Of a stretch of DNA of 64,000 nt, positions 44,020 to 52,920 are shown piece by piece. The stretch's first letter is position 1. Each line of letters opens with the position of its first letter. A program made the translations under genes and the position numbers. The stretch covers positions 1 to 64,000 of the forward strand of contig JBBTCJ010000036.1 of assembly GCA_038043285.1 (NCBI GenBank). Reading direction: 5' to 3'. The stretch is from JBBTCJ01 sp038043285 (GTDB lineage Bacteria; Planctomycetota; Phycisphaerae; UBA1845). The notes under the pieces are model-generated. The model was not told where the DNA came from. It did not search any database and worked only from the letters and a program-made list of their open reading frames with translations.

Positions 44020-45153
44020 TTAGCCCTCGTACATCAGCTTGGCGTGCAGCTTCCCGGCGCGATGGATCTCTTCCAGGATCGAAACCCGGTCCTTGAACGG
44101 AACCTTCAGCCGGTTCAGCGCTTCCAGAAGATCCTTGACGTTCGGCGAACGCGACTTCTCCAAGTCGATGGGGACGAAGTTCTGTTGATCAATGGTCGGA
44201 CGGATCAGCGTGCCTTCGGGCGCGTTCCCCGCGACGGTCACGGTCAATCCCATCTGCGACACGATCACCGGAGAAATCCGCGTCTCGCCCGTGACCACGA
44301 TCGTTCCCGCGCGGCGATTGATCGTCACCCGCGCCTCCCCCGCCTCCATCAGGATCGGGGTGCGCTCCACGTCGCGAATCCAGGAGGCCGGGTCACCCAA
44401 CTGGTGGTCCGGAACCAGCACCACCACGTTCTTGCTGTCCACCGCAAGGGCCACCCGATCGACGTCGGCGGAAATGCTCAGTTCCTTGTCCACCGCCTGG
44501 GCGATCGACGTGGCCATCGCCCAACCCGCGTGCGCATCGTCGAGCACCAGTGTGAGGTAGGACCGCTTGGGTTCGATCCACGGATTGAGCAGGCCCGACC
44601 CGCGCAATTCCTCCCCCGCGGCGAGCACATTGACGAAAACGTCCCGCTCCAAGCGGGCGCCGTCGCGAATCACACCCACCGTCAGGGTCTCGGACTCCAG
44701 CACGATCGGCCCGGAGGCGAAGGCGAACAGCCCTTCCACCCGGGCATCGTGATAGACCAGCGGAGTGGACAACAGACGGCCGCCGACGAGGCTCGTCGCC
44801 GCCAGGGCCGTGACGTTGACGTTGGTCAATTCGCCTTCGCGCCCGCCGTTCTCGGGAACCACCGCCTCGACCATCACCATCGCGGTGTTCTTGCTCGCCT
44901 CGACCTCTTTGAGTGATTGCACCTCGGCGCCGAACCGGGCCGTCATTTCGGCGACCGCGCGCATCGTCGGAGCATACTTGCTTCCGTCGCCCGTGCCTTT
45001 CAGCCCGGTGACCAGGCCGTATCCGATGAGCACGTTGCGCCCCTGACCCTGTAAATGGGTCACATCGCCGACCCGCGCCGTGGGGAACTGCGCTGGCGCC
45101 GAGGGCGCCGCCAGGGCGAGTGCCACCACCATCCTTGCCGCAAGACTCCGCAC
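44020..45153 (-). CDS. flgI: Flagellar P-ring protein FlgI
   Basis: Forms the peptidoglycan-embedded ring around the flagellar rod. It has 377 residues with a signal peptide (GTG 45153, hydrophobic run ending SAPAQ). Conserved stretches: ARVGDVTHLQGQGRNVLIGYGLVTGLKGTGD, NTAMVMVEAVVPENGG, GGRLLSTPLVYHDA, INRRAGTIVVTGETRISPVIVSQMGLTV, and the C-terminal VKDLLEALNRLKVPFKDRVSILEEIHRAGKLHAKL. Its presence with flgH indicates a diderm envelope. Confidence 0.94.
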   Translation of the reverse strand: MRSLAARMVVALALAAPSAPAQFPTARVGDVTHLQGQGRNVLIGYGLVTGLKGTGDGSKYAPTMRAVAEMTARFGAEVQSLKEVEASKNTAMVMVEAVVPENGGREGELTNVNVTALAATSLVGGRLLSTPLVYHDARVEGLFAFASGPIVLESETLTVGVIRDGARLERDVFVNVLAAGEELRGSGLLNPWIEPKRSYLTLVLDDAHAGWAMATSIAQAVDKELSISADVDRVALAVDSKNVVVLVPDHQLGDPASWIRDVERTPILMEAGEARVTINRRAGTIVVTGETRISPVIVSQMGLTVTVAGNAPEGTLIRPTIDQQNFVPIDLEKSRSPNVKDLLEALNRLKVPFKDRVSILEEIHRAGKLHAKLMYEG

Positions 45154-45163
45154 GCCGGTGCTC

Positions 45164-45883
45164 CTAGAACGGCTTCAACATGTCCAACAACTTGGTCACC
45201 CAACCTCGGGTCGCCACCGACCGCAGCGCGCCCGCATTGGACACGCTGACCACCTTGTCGGCGATCTGCGTGCTCAGCACGGTGTTGTCCGAGGTCACGT
45301 CTTCCTTGCGGCACGTCCCGGTCAGCGTGATCTCGCTCGATTCGTCGTCGTGGGTGATCTTGGCCCTGCCTTCCACTACCAAAAGCCCGTTGGGCTTCAC
45401 GTCCAGAACCTTCGCCGCCAGCCGCGTGGTCATGCGGTCTTCGCGCGACGAGTCCCCCTTCGACTTCGACACCTGGTCGTACTTGTAGTCGATGTTGGGC
45501 TTTCCGCGTCGGAACGTCGCGGCCCCGATGCCTCGGTCGATCGGTCGGATGAACGCATCCAGCTCGCTCTTGACGTCGAACTGTGTCTTGGTCTTCAGGT
45601 CCGAATCCGCCTCCCACTGCCGCTGCTCGCGGACGATGACGGTGATCAGATCGCCGGGCTTGAACGACTTGGGCGGCAGCGGACGCTGCGCCGTCCACGC
45701 GTACCGGGTGTACACGGCGTTTCGCGGTGCGTCCTGCGACTCGCGCGGCAGCTTTTCCACCGGCTTGATCGCGTCGAGCTGGCGCTTTTTCGCTCCCAGC
45801 GACGAAGTCTGCGCCGGGGCCGAGGCCGCACCCGACCAGGTCAGCAAGACCGCGACAAGGCAGATTCGCTGCGGCTTCATCAT
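45164..45883 (-). CDS. flgH: Flagellar L-ring protein FlgH
   Basis: Outer-membrane ring protein of 239 residues. Conserved: SFKPGDLITVIVREQRQWEADSDLKTKTQFDVKSELD, TRLAAKVLDVKPNGLLVVEGRAKI, EITLTGTCRKEDVTSDNTVLSTQIADKVVSV. FlgH is normally a lipoprotein, but here the N-terminal hydrophobic segment ends ASAPAQTSS with no lipobox Cys, so an ordinary signal peptide is likely. Its ATG overlaps the flgA stop (ATGA), so translation is coupled. Confidence 0.92.
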   Translation of the reverse strand: MMKPQRICLVAVLLTWSGAASAPAQTSSLGAKKRQLDAIKPVEKLPRESQDAPRNAVYTRYAWTAQRPLPPKSFKPGDLITVIVREQRQWEADSDLKTKTQFDVKSELDAFIRPIDRGIGAATFRRGKPNIDYKYDQVSKSKGDSSREDRMTTRLAAKVLDVKPNGLLVVEGRAKITHDDESSEITLTGTCRKEDVTSDNTVLSTQIADKVVSVSNAGALRSVATRGWVTKLLDMLKPF

Positions 45884-47109
45884 TTCGATCCCCCATCCAC
45901 TAGGACCGTGCCTTTCCGTTCGGGACGGACCATCCCCACCGCGACTTCGCCCGGTCCAATCACGATGGCGTCAAACTCCGAACGCCGATCGTCCACCGTC
46001 TTCACCTTGACCGTTTCGTCGAGAAGTCCGTCGCCCATCGCTTTGCCCGTGGTCACCACTCGGACCGGTCCCGACACCGAGTTCACCGTGACCAGCTGAC
46101 CCCGCAGCACCAGCGGCACAGGAGCCAGCATGTCCGACTCAATCATCGTTCCGGCGGCGATCACCCGCTTGGCACGCTGTCCGACGGCGACCGCCGCGTC
46201 GTCCAGGCCCAGTTCGTCCACCCTCACGAAGCCCAACCGAACCAACTCGACGTCGGAGGCGGAGATCGCTGCGTCCTGATTGATGCTTCGCCTGGCCACC
46301 AGCACCGCCCTGGTCATGGTGACCTGGACCACCAGGGGGACCGTTTGCAGCGTTACGCCGTCGGCGACCACGTCCACCTCGACGGGAATCAGTCCCAACG
46401 GAAACGCGCCGCGTCGACGGATGCGGAACTCGTACGACGGACCCGAAAGCTCCAGCACGTTCTCCGACGTGTGATCGAAGGTCACCTCCGCCGAACCTCG
46501 GTAACGCGCTAACTCGCCGTTGAAGTGCTCCAGGACCGCGCGGCGTAGGGTGAGTCCGACGTCGTCGTCCTTCACGTCCGCCGGATCTGTTTGGGCTTCC
46601 GGCTTTGGCTGCTTTCTGTTGGGGGCAACCGAAGCGGGCGTAGCCGAGCCGGGGCTTCGGCGTTCCAATTCCCCGCCGTTGTGGTCCTGTTTCGGGGGCG
46701 CTGGGTTGGCCGGCCGGGTGATGGCGCATTCCGTCGCTCCACCCAGTGTGACCTGTCCCATGTTGATTCCGCCGGTCTTGAGGGCGGTGCGAACGAGTTC
46801 GACGTGGACCACACGCGATCCGCCGGCAACGGGAGCGTCCGCCACGATGATCCCCCCGATCCGCTCCAACGCAGCCGCGTCAAACCCGCGCAGCTCGCAG
46901 AGGTCGTCGAGGCGAACCGAGTCACTCACGACAACTGCGGTCGGCCAAACACGCAGCGTTCCGCCCGCCGAAGCCGTCCCACCCAGGAGGGCGGACAGCA
47001 GCGCCGAGGCGACACCCGCAGTGAAGAGACGGCCATGCGGCAAGCCAAGGTCGAGCAAAGTCGCCCCTCGTGGCTCTTCGTTGCGATCAGAATGACGGCT
47101 GTTGCTCAT
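45880..47109 (-). CDS. flgA: Flagella basal body P-ring formation protein FlgA
   Basis: Periplasmic chaperone for P-ring assembly. It has 409 residues, longer than the usual 220-320. After an N-terminal hydrophobic signal (VASALLSALLGGTASAG) comes a SAF-like first domain, then a charged linker (about 130-185, rich in Pro, Lys and Glu), then the conserved C-terminal SAF domain: VLVARRSINQDAAISASDVELVRL, AAVAVGQRAKRVIAAGTMIESDMLAPVPLVLRGQLVTVNSVSGPV. ATG 47109. flgH follows with a four-base overlap. Confidence 0.9.
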   Translation of the reverse strand: MSNSRHSDRNEEPRGATLLDLGLPHGRLFTAGVASALLSALLGGTASAGGTLRVWPTAVVVSDSVRLDDLCELRGFDAAALERIGGIIVADAPVAGGSRVVHVELVRTALKTGGINMGQVTLGGATECAITRPANPAPPKQDHNGGELERRSPGSATPASVAPNRKQPKPEAQTDPADVKDDDVGLTLRRAVLEHFNGELARYRGSAEVTFDHTSENVLELSGPSYEFRIRRRGAFPLGLIPVEVDVVADGVTLQTVPLVVQVTMTRAVLVARRSINQDAAISASDVELVRLGFVRVDELGLDDAAVAVGQRAKRVIAAGTMIESDMLAPVPLVLRGQLVTVNSVSGPVRVVTTGKAMGDGLLDETVKVKTVDDRRSEFDAIVIGPGEVAVGMVRPERKGTVLVDGGSK

Positions 47110-47146
47110 GATCCTTTCCGTCCGACGCTATGGCTTCCGCCGATCA

Positions 47147-47956
47147 CTAGAAGCGTCTCAGGTTCGACACAATCTGCAGCGATTCATCCGCGCTCTGGAT
47201 GGATTGACTGTTCAACTCAAACGCCCGCTGCGTGGTGATCAGGTCGATCAGCTCACGGACCGGATCAACGTTGCTGATTTCGAGGTTCCCCTGGGCGAGC
47301 GATCCCAGCCCATCGGTCTGCGGCGGACCCGTCACCGGCGCGCCCGAGGCATCGGTTTCGAGGTAGAGGTTGCGCCCAACCTGCTTCAAGCCCTCCGGGT
47401 TGACGAAGCGCGCCAACTCAATCTGTCCGACCGAACTGAGCGTATTGGCACCCTGCTGGCGTACGCGGACCTCGCCGTTGCGACCGACGATCACCTCGAT
47501 GGCGTCAGCGGGAATCGCTATGGGCGGCTCTAACACCGCCCCGTCGCTGTTTCCCAACACCACGTTGCCAACCGCGTTTTGAGCGAAGTTCCCGGCTCGC
47601 GTGTACGCGGTGACCTCGGCGCCGTCCTGAATGGTTGTCACCTGGTAAAACCCCTCGCCCTCGATCTGCAAATCAAGGGGGCGACCGGTCGGATCCACGG
47701 TTCCCGGCTCGAAGTTCAACTGCGTCCCCGACACCTTCACGCCCGTCCCCACCACAACTCCATGCGGAATCGGTTCGTCCTGGGCGTTCAACGCGCCCGG
47801 TTCGCGCTTCACCTGATACAAAAGATCCTCGAAGTTCACGCGCGAGCGCTTGAACCCGTGCGTGTTGATGTTCGCCAGGTTGTTGGCCACAACGTTCAGC
47901 TTCTCGTCGAGCGCCCTCATGCCCGACGCGGCTGCGTGGAGTGCCATAATCGCCAT
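47147..47956 (-). CDS. flgG: Flagellar distal rod protein FlgG
   Basis: Main component of the distal rod, 269 residues. The rod/hook N-terminal motif LHAAASGMRALDEKLNVVANNLANINTHGFKRSRVNFEDLLYQ and the C-terminal motif NLEISNVDPVRELIDLITTQRAFELNSQSIQSADESLQIVSNL are complete. TRAGNFAQNAVGNVVLGNSDGAVLEP is the central FlgE/F/G-like part. It is followed by flgA, flgH, flgI, flgJ, consistent with ordered rod and ring assembly. Confidence 0.94.
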   Translation of the reverse strand: MAIMALHAAASGMRALDEKLNVVANNLANINTHGFKRSRVNFEDLLYQVKREPGALNAQDEPIPHGVVVGTGVKVSGTQLNFEPGTVDPTGRPLDLQIEGEGFYQVTTIQDGAEVTAYTRAGNFAQNAVGNVVLGNSDGAVLEPPIAIPADAIEVIVGRNGEVRVRQQGANTLSSVGQIELARFVNPEGLKQVGRNLYLETDASGAPVTGPPQTDGLGSLAQGNLEISNVDPVRELIDLITTQRAFELNSQSIQSADESLQIVSNLRRF

Positions 47957-47985
47957 CTAGGTGCCGCCTTCCTTGCGAAAAACGC

Positions 47986-48753
47986 CTAGGCCATCCGCCC
48001 CAGCGTGGTTACCGCCTGTCCGGTCAATTGGTCTTGCAGTTGCAGCATCGTCGCGTTCATCTGATACGCGCGGGAAACCTCGATCATCGAGGCCAATCCC
48101 TCGACGGCATCGAAAGTCGAGCCTTCGCGCGAGGCGGACACGATGGCGCCCGTCGCGGGGACCATTCTTCCGGTCGTCGACTCGAACAGGTTCTCACCGC
48201 TTTTTCGAAGACCGTCCGGCTCCTCGCCATTGAACAGCCCGACTCGACCCACTTCGGTGGTTCCCTGTCGCACCATCCCGCCTTCGGATACGCGAACGGC
48301 GTCGCCGGCTGGATCCACCAGGATGGGCACGCCACCATCGTCATGAACGCGCCACTGCCCCGATTCGGTGGCCAGGATCACTTCGCCGGCTGAGTTCACC
48401 GCAAACTCTCCGTTCCGCGTGTAGCGTTTCGACTCGCCGTCGCCCACCTCGAAGAATCCGTCGCCGCGAACGGCGACGTCCAGCGAACGCCCGGTCGACT
48501 CGATCGGCCCTTGCTGCCGGCTAAACTGCGTTGGAAGCACGTTCACGCCGCCGGACATTCCGTCGAGAACGGGATGAGCCGCCGACGCCCCGTCCGCCGA
48601 GGCGCGGCTTTCGACGCGACGCTGCATGACCACGGCCAAGTCGTGCTTGAACCCGGTGGTGGACGAGTTGGCGATGTTGTTGGCCAGCACCGTTTGGCGG
48701 TGATCGCTCACCTTCATCCCCGCCGCGGACAGCCAAAGCCCGTAACTGCTCAC
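47986..48753 (-). CDS. flgF: Flagellar basal-body rod protein FlgF
   Basis: Proximal rod protein, 255 residues. Rod motif LWLSAAGMKVSDHRQTVLANNIANSSTTGFKHD at the N-terminus, VAVRGDGFFEV and YTRNGEFAVNSAGEVILA in the middle, and a C-terminal FDAVEGLASMIEVSRAYQMNATMLQLQDQLTGQAVTTLGR. FlgF is preferred over FlgG because the paralogue downstream is the better FlgG. It starts at GTG 48753 with a GAAGGTG element upstream, and is the first visible gene of this flagellar run. Confidence 0.9.
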   Translation of the reverse strand: MSSYGLWLSAAGMKVSDHRQTVLANNIANSSTTGFKHDLAVVMQRRVESRASADGASAAHPVLDGMSGGVNVLPTQFSRQQGPIESTGRSLDVAVRGDGFFEVGDGESKRYTRNGEFAVNSAGEVILATESGQWRVHDDGGVPILVDPAGDAVRVSEGGMVRQGTTEVGRVGLFNGEEPDGLRKSGENLFESTTGRMVPATGAIVSASREGSTFDAVEGLASMIEVSRAYQMNATMLQLQDQLTGQAVTTLGRMA

Positions 48754-49753
48754 GGATGCACCTTCGCTTCGTGCGTCAGGTCGGCTCTAAGTCGAGGCGG
48801 CGATGACGACTCGCCCCCATAGAAGAACTTCGCGCCTGATCGCAGGCCCGGGGGGTGTACGGCGAGCGCCCCGGCCGTGGCGTCAATAACGCGCCCCAGC
48901 TCAGCCCAATCCAGGGCCAGCAAACCGCAGCCCTGGGCTGTCGCATGTGGGACGTTCTTAATCGGGGTTCGCACGATTCGTCTCCCGGCTCGCTCGCTAC
49001 GGACTCGACACGTTGGGCGCGGTCCTTAGGCGAACGTGGGGGGCGAGATAAGACAACAGCTGTGCCAAGACCGTCCCGGGACCAACCATCTGCCGAACGA
49101 AACGCCGACCGATAGTGTCGCAACATATGTATTTTAAATAGTTTATGACGCATGACGTTTTTTTTGGGGCAGCCGCGTAGAAGCCCCAGATGAGGATTGG
49201 CGGAGGCGCAGAACCTGCTCCGAGTCGGCAACAACCGCATGCACGGCGACTGGCTTTCGGCATTGCTGCCTTGGAAATGAGGCAGGCGTCCGCCGGGATC
49301 GGGATCCAGGTTCGGGCGAGCTGCGACCGACAGGAAACGACGTGCAAGGGGCGCAAATGGATGTTCCCAGCGCCGCGCGGGCTGTATGCCCGTGGCTCAC
49401 CCAAGGGCGGGTATCAGTACCAAATCTGGCTGGACCTCCATCGTGGAGCAGGTCAGGCCACATGGGCAATCCCGCGTCAGGACCGAAGTTTTCCGTGCTG
49501 CGCGGTACCGGTGGCGGATTCGTCCCGACGGCTACAACCTGAATCAAGAGTCCGGCGCTTGGGACCGGCGAAGACTGTCGCGAACTTGCGCCGCGGATTG
49601 GCAAAAGCGATTCGCCCCTCGCGTAGCTTGCCGGCCGACCGTAATTCGCTTACTCTCTTGTTGGATTACGATCTTTCTTGATCGATCCCCTTCCCGAGTT
49701 CCGCCTGTTCGCACAGGTCGCACTCCCGAACCGGACTGGTCACGGCAGTTCCG
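48754..49753. other. 1-kb region with no convincing gene
   Basis: Open frames of up to 163 codons exist on both strands, but none has family motifs, a ribosome-binding site or consistent G/C third positions. It contains an AT-rich patch (49120-49162, with ATATGTATTTTAAATAG and a T8 run) unlike its surroundings, and a family-2 palindrome at 49376-49394. It may hold the promoter region of the flagellar operon or a decayed gene. Confidence 0.4.
49376..49394. repeat. Family-2 palindrome
   Basis: CGCGGGC, loop TGTAT, then GCCCGTG (one wobble from the perfect arm). Confidence 0.55.
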
Positions 49754-49756
49754 TTG

Positions 49757-50185
49757 ATGATGCCAGATGAAGAAGACCAGTTGCTAACTATTTTTGAGCC
49801 TCCCCAAACGTGGCGCCGCAACGCCGAGGCCCACGATGGAAGAGGCGAAGCGGTTCGCTACGAAGATTCTTTGTGCCTTCCCGGGGACGCAAAGGCGGCT
49901 TCGTGTCTGCTTTTCGACCGGCCGAGCACATGCGCTCAGCTCGAGCCGTTCGATCGGCACATCTACGGCAAAGGCGCAGAATCGGGCTGGTCGCTCAACG
50001 ACTCGGAGATGGACGCAAAGGCGGCGCTCCAGAAGTTCAACGGGTGCGCCGGAGCGTCCCTGGAATGGCTGCCCAAGCGGATCGAGTCCTTGCCTGTTCG
50101 GCGGGGAAACGCCGGGCATGAACCACGATTTCAGGATGGTTGGATTTCTGAAAAAGTGAAGTTCGACGTGCGCAAGGAGACATGA
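49757..50185 (+). CDS. Hypothetical protein, doubtful
   Basis: A 142-codon frame with no recognised family. From about 49890 onward the codon third positions are strongly G/C (as in CTCGAGCCGTTCGAT and CTCAACGACTCGGAGATG), the pattern of real genes here, while the first 45 codons are not. The C-terminal part ends WISEKVKFDVRKET. Either the first part is misread because of a frameshift or the gene starts further in. A decayed gene is also possible. Confidence 0.3.
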   Translation: MMPDEEDQLLTIFEPPQTWRRNAEAHDGRGEAVRYEDSLCLPGDAKAASCLLFDRPSTCAQLEPFDRHIYGKGAESGWSLNDSEMDAKAALQKFNGCAGASLEWLPKRIESLPVRRGNAGHEPRFQDGWISEKVKFDVRKET

Positions 50186-50265
50186 GCCGCTGCGTCGATG
50201 ACGCGTGAAGCTGAAACAAGAGCGTTTTTCTGCGGAAGACGGATGGATGTGATCAAGGAAAGCCC

Positions 50266-50424
50266 ATGGCCAAGAAGAACAGACCCTCAGTACAGAAACG
50301 TGAACGAGAGCAAAAGAAGCGCGACCGAGAGCGCAAGAAGGCTGAAAAGGCCGCTCACAAACGCGAGCGGCGCGGCGAGCAAGCTGTGTCGGAGCAGTCG
50401 GAAAGGCCCGCCGGCAGCTTCTGA
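50266..50424 (+). CDS. 52-residue highly basic conserved-type small protein
   Basis: Begins MAKKNRPSVQKREREQKKR and continues as one Lys/Arg/Glu-rich helix (KKAEKAAHKRERRGEQ), ending SFstop. AAGGAA lies six bases before the ATG at 50266. Small proteins with this MAKKxRPSVxKRxRExxKRD start recur next to unrelated genes in Planctomycetes and other phyla (from memory, not checked), and their function is unknown. Charge and length suggest a nucleic-acid- or ribosome-associated role, but that is speculation. Confidence 0.65.
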   Translation: MAKKNRPSVQKREREQKKRDRERKKAEKAAHKRERRGEQAVSEQSERPAGSF

Positions 50425-50510
50425 TTCCCAGGGCAGAGAATTCCGTCGCCGATCCTGCCTATCATGTTGTATCAAGTGGGCCTGAAGGTGCGCCAACGAT
50501 CGTAGGTCGT

Positions 50511-50528
50511 CGCGGGCTGAAGCCCGCG
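50511..50528. repeat. Family-2 palindrome
   Basis: CGCGGGC, loop TGAA, GCCCGCG: a perfect seven-base stem between two small genes. Confidence 0.65.
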
Positions 50529-50630
50529 GCCCGCCAGGTACCTTGCGGATCCCTACTGAATCATCGACGTACCTGGACGGCAGCCCGTGGCCGCCGCTCC
50601 AAGCTCAAACCGATGAATGGATGGTGAACG

Positions 50631-50915
50631 ATGCTAACAGTGACGACTGCGGCGCTGGACAGACTTTCCACAAAACTGGCGGGCAAAAAGGCGGCCGACG
50701 ATAGCGCGATGCGGTTTACGCGGAAGCCGGGAGGATGGAAGCTGCACTTCGATCATCCTCGGCCGGCGGACGAGACCTTTATTCACGAGGGAAAGAAGGT
50801 TCTCGTGTTGAACGAAAGGGCCTCCAAGGGCATGGCGAACATGACCCTGGAGGTGGCCAATACCGAGGTCGGGCCTCGACTCAAGCTGCGGGGCGTCTTG
50901 AGCAGCGAGAGCTAG
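50631..50915 (+). CDS. HesB/IscA-like fold protein lacking the cluster cysteines
   Basis: A 94-residue protein whose strand order resembles the HesB/IscA (Fe-S biogenesis) fold: LTVTTAALDRLSTKLAG, SAMRFTRKPGGWKLHFDHPRPADETFIHEGKKVLVLNERASKGMANMTLEV, GPRLKLRG. The three Cys that bind iron or clusters in IscA are all absent (there is no Cys at all), so it cannot act as a standard carrier. Its stop is two bases before the ATG of the radical SAM gene, so the two are almost surely co-translated; it may serve that enzyme. The family assignment is tentative. Confidence 0.55.
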   Translation: MLTVTTAALDRLSTKLAGKKAADDSAMRFTRKPGGWKLHFDHPRPADETFIHEGKKVLVLNERASKGMANMTLEVANTEVGPRLKLRGVLSSES

Positions 50916-50917
50916 GC

Positions 50918-52801
50918 ATGGAGCTCCCACGCCGCGCTCGCGGTGATGAGCTTTTACGGTCGGGCGAGCTGAGCGATCTTCGTCAGCGGCTGCGGCTGAT
51001 CGCGGCTGGACATGATCTGACAACGGTCATCGCGTGCGCCTTCGACCATCGCACGCGCATGTTGCCCTTCTGTCGTGCGGATGTGCGGATGGCGCCCGCG
51101 GGGGTGCGGGCCATCGGGTCGGCCATGGTCGATGCGGGCTTTCCCAAGACGCGCATCGTATTGCAGCAGTGGAACCGCAAGTTCCGCCCATCGCAGATGC
51201 GGTTGGACGGACGCCTACCCGACGTGTTCATGATTTCCAGCATGCAACTCCACTCCGCGGCCCGCGAAGCGCTGATCCGCGATGCGTGCAAAATCGACCT
51301 TGCGCATCGGCCGTTGATCATCGCCGGGGGGCCCAAAGCGGTGTATGAACCCTGGGATGCGTTCAGCTCCGACCCGCGTGATCCGTGGGCCGCGGATGTC
51401 GCCGTCACCGGCGAAGAGTACGTCCTGCTGAACCTGCTGGAGGTGTTGCTGTCGATCCGCGCGGACAAGGAATCTCTGCGAAATACGTTTGTGCGGGCAC
51501 GAAGTTGCGGGGCTCTCGACGGCGTTCCCGGCCTGGTGTACGCCAGAACCAACGATGCCGGTGTCGCCGAAGAGCTCGTCGACACCGGTATGCAGCGTCT
51601 CGTGGGCGATCTCGACGAATTGCCTCACCCAGTTCTGGGCTACCAGTTGCTTGAAGCGCCAAGCTCGCGGGCAACGCTTGGGAGCCGTGCGCTCCCGGCC
51701 GATCGCATCCGGAAGTACAGCCCGATCTCCTCGCTGGTCTTGACCTTCGGTTGCAAATTCGCTTGTCCGTATTGCCCGATTCCCGCCTACAACCAGCGGC
51801 AGCACCGGGTGAAGAGCGGGCCGCGGATTGCGGACGAGTTCCGCCGCCTGAATGGCGAATACGGGCTTTCAACATTCTTCGGCGCCGACGACAACTTCTT
51901 CGACGACAAGAAGCGAACGGTTGAGATTCTGGATACCCTGGCTCGAAGCGAGATCGGCGGCCTGCCCATCCGGAAGAGAATCCGCTGGGGGACCGAGGTT
52001 ACGGTTCACGACACCTTGCAGATGCGGAATCACCTGCGGCTCGTTCGGGAGTCCGGCGTTCGCGCACTTTGGGTGGGTGTCGAAGACATGACCGCAACCC
52101 TCGTGAAGAAAGGACAGAGCGTAAGCAAAACGGTCGAGGCGTTTGGACTTCTGCAAAAGAACGGCATCTGTCCCATGCCGATGATGATGCACCACGACGC
52201 GCAGCCGCTCATCAGCCGAGGGCCGAAGCCCTATGGCCTTCTCAACCAGATAGATATCTTGCGGAAGGCCGGCGCGGCGAGCATGCAGGTTCTCATGCTT
52301 GTACCCGCGACAGGCTCAAAACTTTTTTCCGGCACGTACACATCGGGAATGGTGTATGAGAGCGTCGCCGGTCGGCCCGTCGAGGAACACATGCTCGGCG
52401 GGAATTACGTCGTGGCATCGCATAGCCCAAAGCCTTGGCGAAAACAGGCCAACATCCTGATGGCCTACCTCTGGTTCTACAACCCCGTGAGATTTTCCGT
52501 CGCTTTGGTGCGGCCCAAGAGCAAGCTCTATCTGGCCGATGCGGCCTGGCAGTTGACTGGCATGTGGGGACTGGCGCAGACGGTCCGCAGAACCTTCGGC
52601 TGGCTCGTACGACTGCGCTGGGGGAAGATCAAGCGGAGGCATTCGCCGCCGATCAGCAAGATTCCCATGGTGGCCGCGGAGGGCGGCCCGGCTGATCACG
52701 ACCTGTCCGGCGCTCGCCGCGCGGACTTCGTTGAGATCGGCGGATCACCCGCCGTCGCATCGACTCCGACATTCGCCTTGCCGATTCTTTCGCGGCAGTA
52801 G
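50918..52801 (+). CDS. Radical SAM protein with N-terminal cobalamin-binding-like domain
   Basis: A 627-residue enzyme of unknown reaction. Residues about 30-240 have the alternating pattern of a B12-binding-like domain (VIACAFDHRT, PDVFMISSMQLHS, RPLIIAGGPKAVYEPWDAF, ADVAVTGEEYVLLNLLEVL), but the DxHxxG cobalamin motif is not seen. The radical SAM barrel begins with SLVLTFGCKFACPYCPIPAYN: Cys279, Cys283 and Cys286 bind the 4Fe-4S cluster. TFFGADDNFFDDKKR and ALWVGVEDMTATLVKKGQS follow, as in B12-dependent radical SAM methylase or cyclase families. The C-terminal ~100 residues are basic and hydrophobic. The longer frame to 50735 overlaps the upstream gene and is rejected. Confidence 0.85.
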   Translation: MELPRRARGDELLRSGELSDLRQRLRLIAAGHDLTTVIACAFDHRTRMLPFCRADVRMAPAGVRAIGSAMVDAGFPKTRIVLQQWNRKFRPSQMRLDGRLPDVFMISSMQLHSAAREALIRDACKIDLAHRPLIIAGGPKAVYEPWDAFSSDPRDPWAADVAVTGEEYVLLNLLEVLLSIRADKESLRNTFVRARSCGALDGVPGLVYARTNDAGVAEELVDTGMQRLVGDLDELPHPVLGYQLLEAPSSRATLGSRALPADRIRKYSPISSLVLTFGCKFACPYCPIPAYNQRQHRVKSGPRIADEFRRLNGEYGLSTFFGADDNFFDDKKRTVEILDTLARSEIGGLPIRKRIRWGTEVTVHDTLQMRNHLRLVRESGVRALWVGVEDMTATLVKKGQSVSKTVEAFGLLQKNGICPMPMMMHHDAQPLISRGPKPYGLLNQIDILRKAGAASMQVLMLVPATGSKLFSGTYTSGMVYESVAGRPVEEHMLGGNYVVASHSPKPWRKQANILMAYLWFYNPVRFSVALVRPKSKLYLADAAWQLTGMWGLAQTVRRTFGWLVRLRWGKIKRRHSPPISKIPMVAAEGGPADHDLSGARRADFVEIGGSPAVASTPTFALPILSRQ

Positions 52802-52920
52802 GCAGCGGACGAACCATCGACATCCAGCCAACCGAAGGCGCAGTGCATCCCGCATTTCCTCCGCGACCTGCCGGCGCACGCCCGTTGCGACGCCCGTGGG
52901 CGGCGGGCAAAAACACTGCG

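Noticed and set aside
48776..49240. 154-codon minus-strand frame upstream of flgF
   Set aside because: No motifs, and it crosses the AT-rich patch; not supported as a gene.
49190..49681. 163-codon open frame next to the AT-rich patch
   Set aside because: It passes through a family-2 palindrome, has no ribosome-binding site and mixed third-position composition; no family seen.
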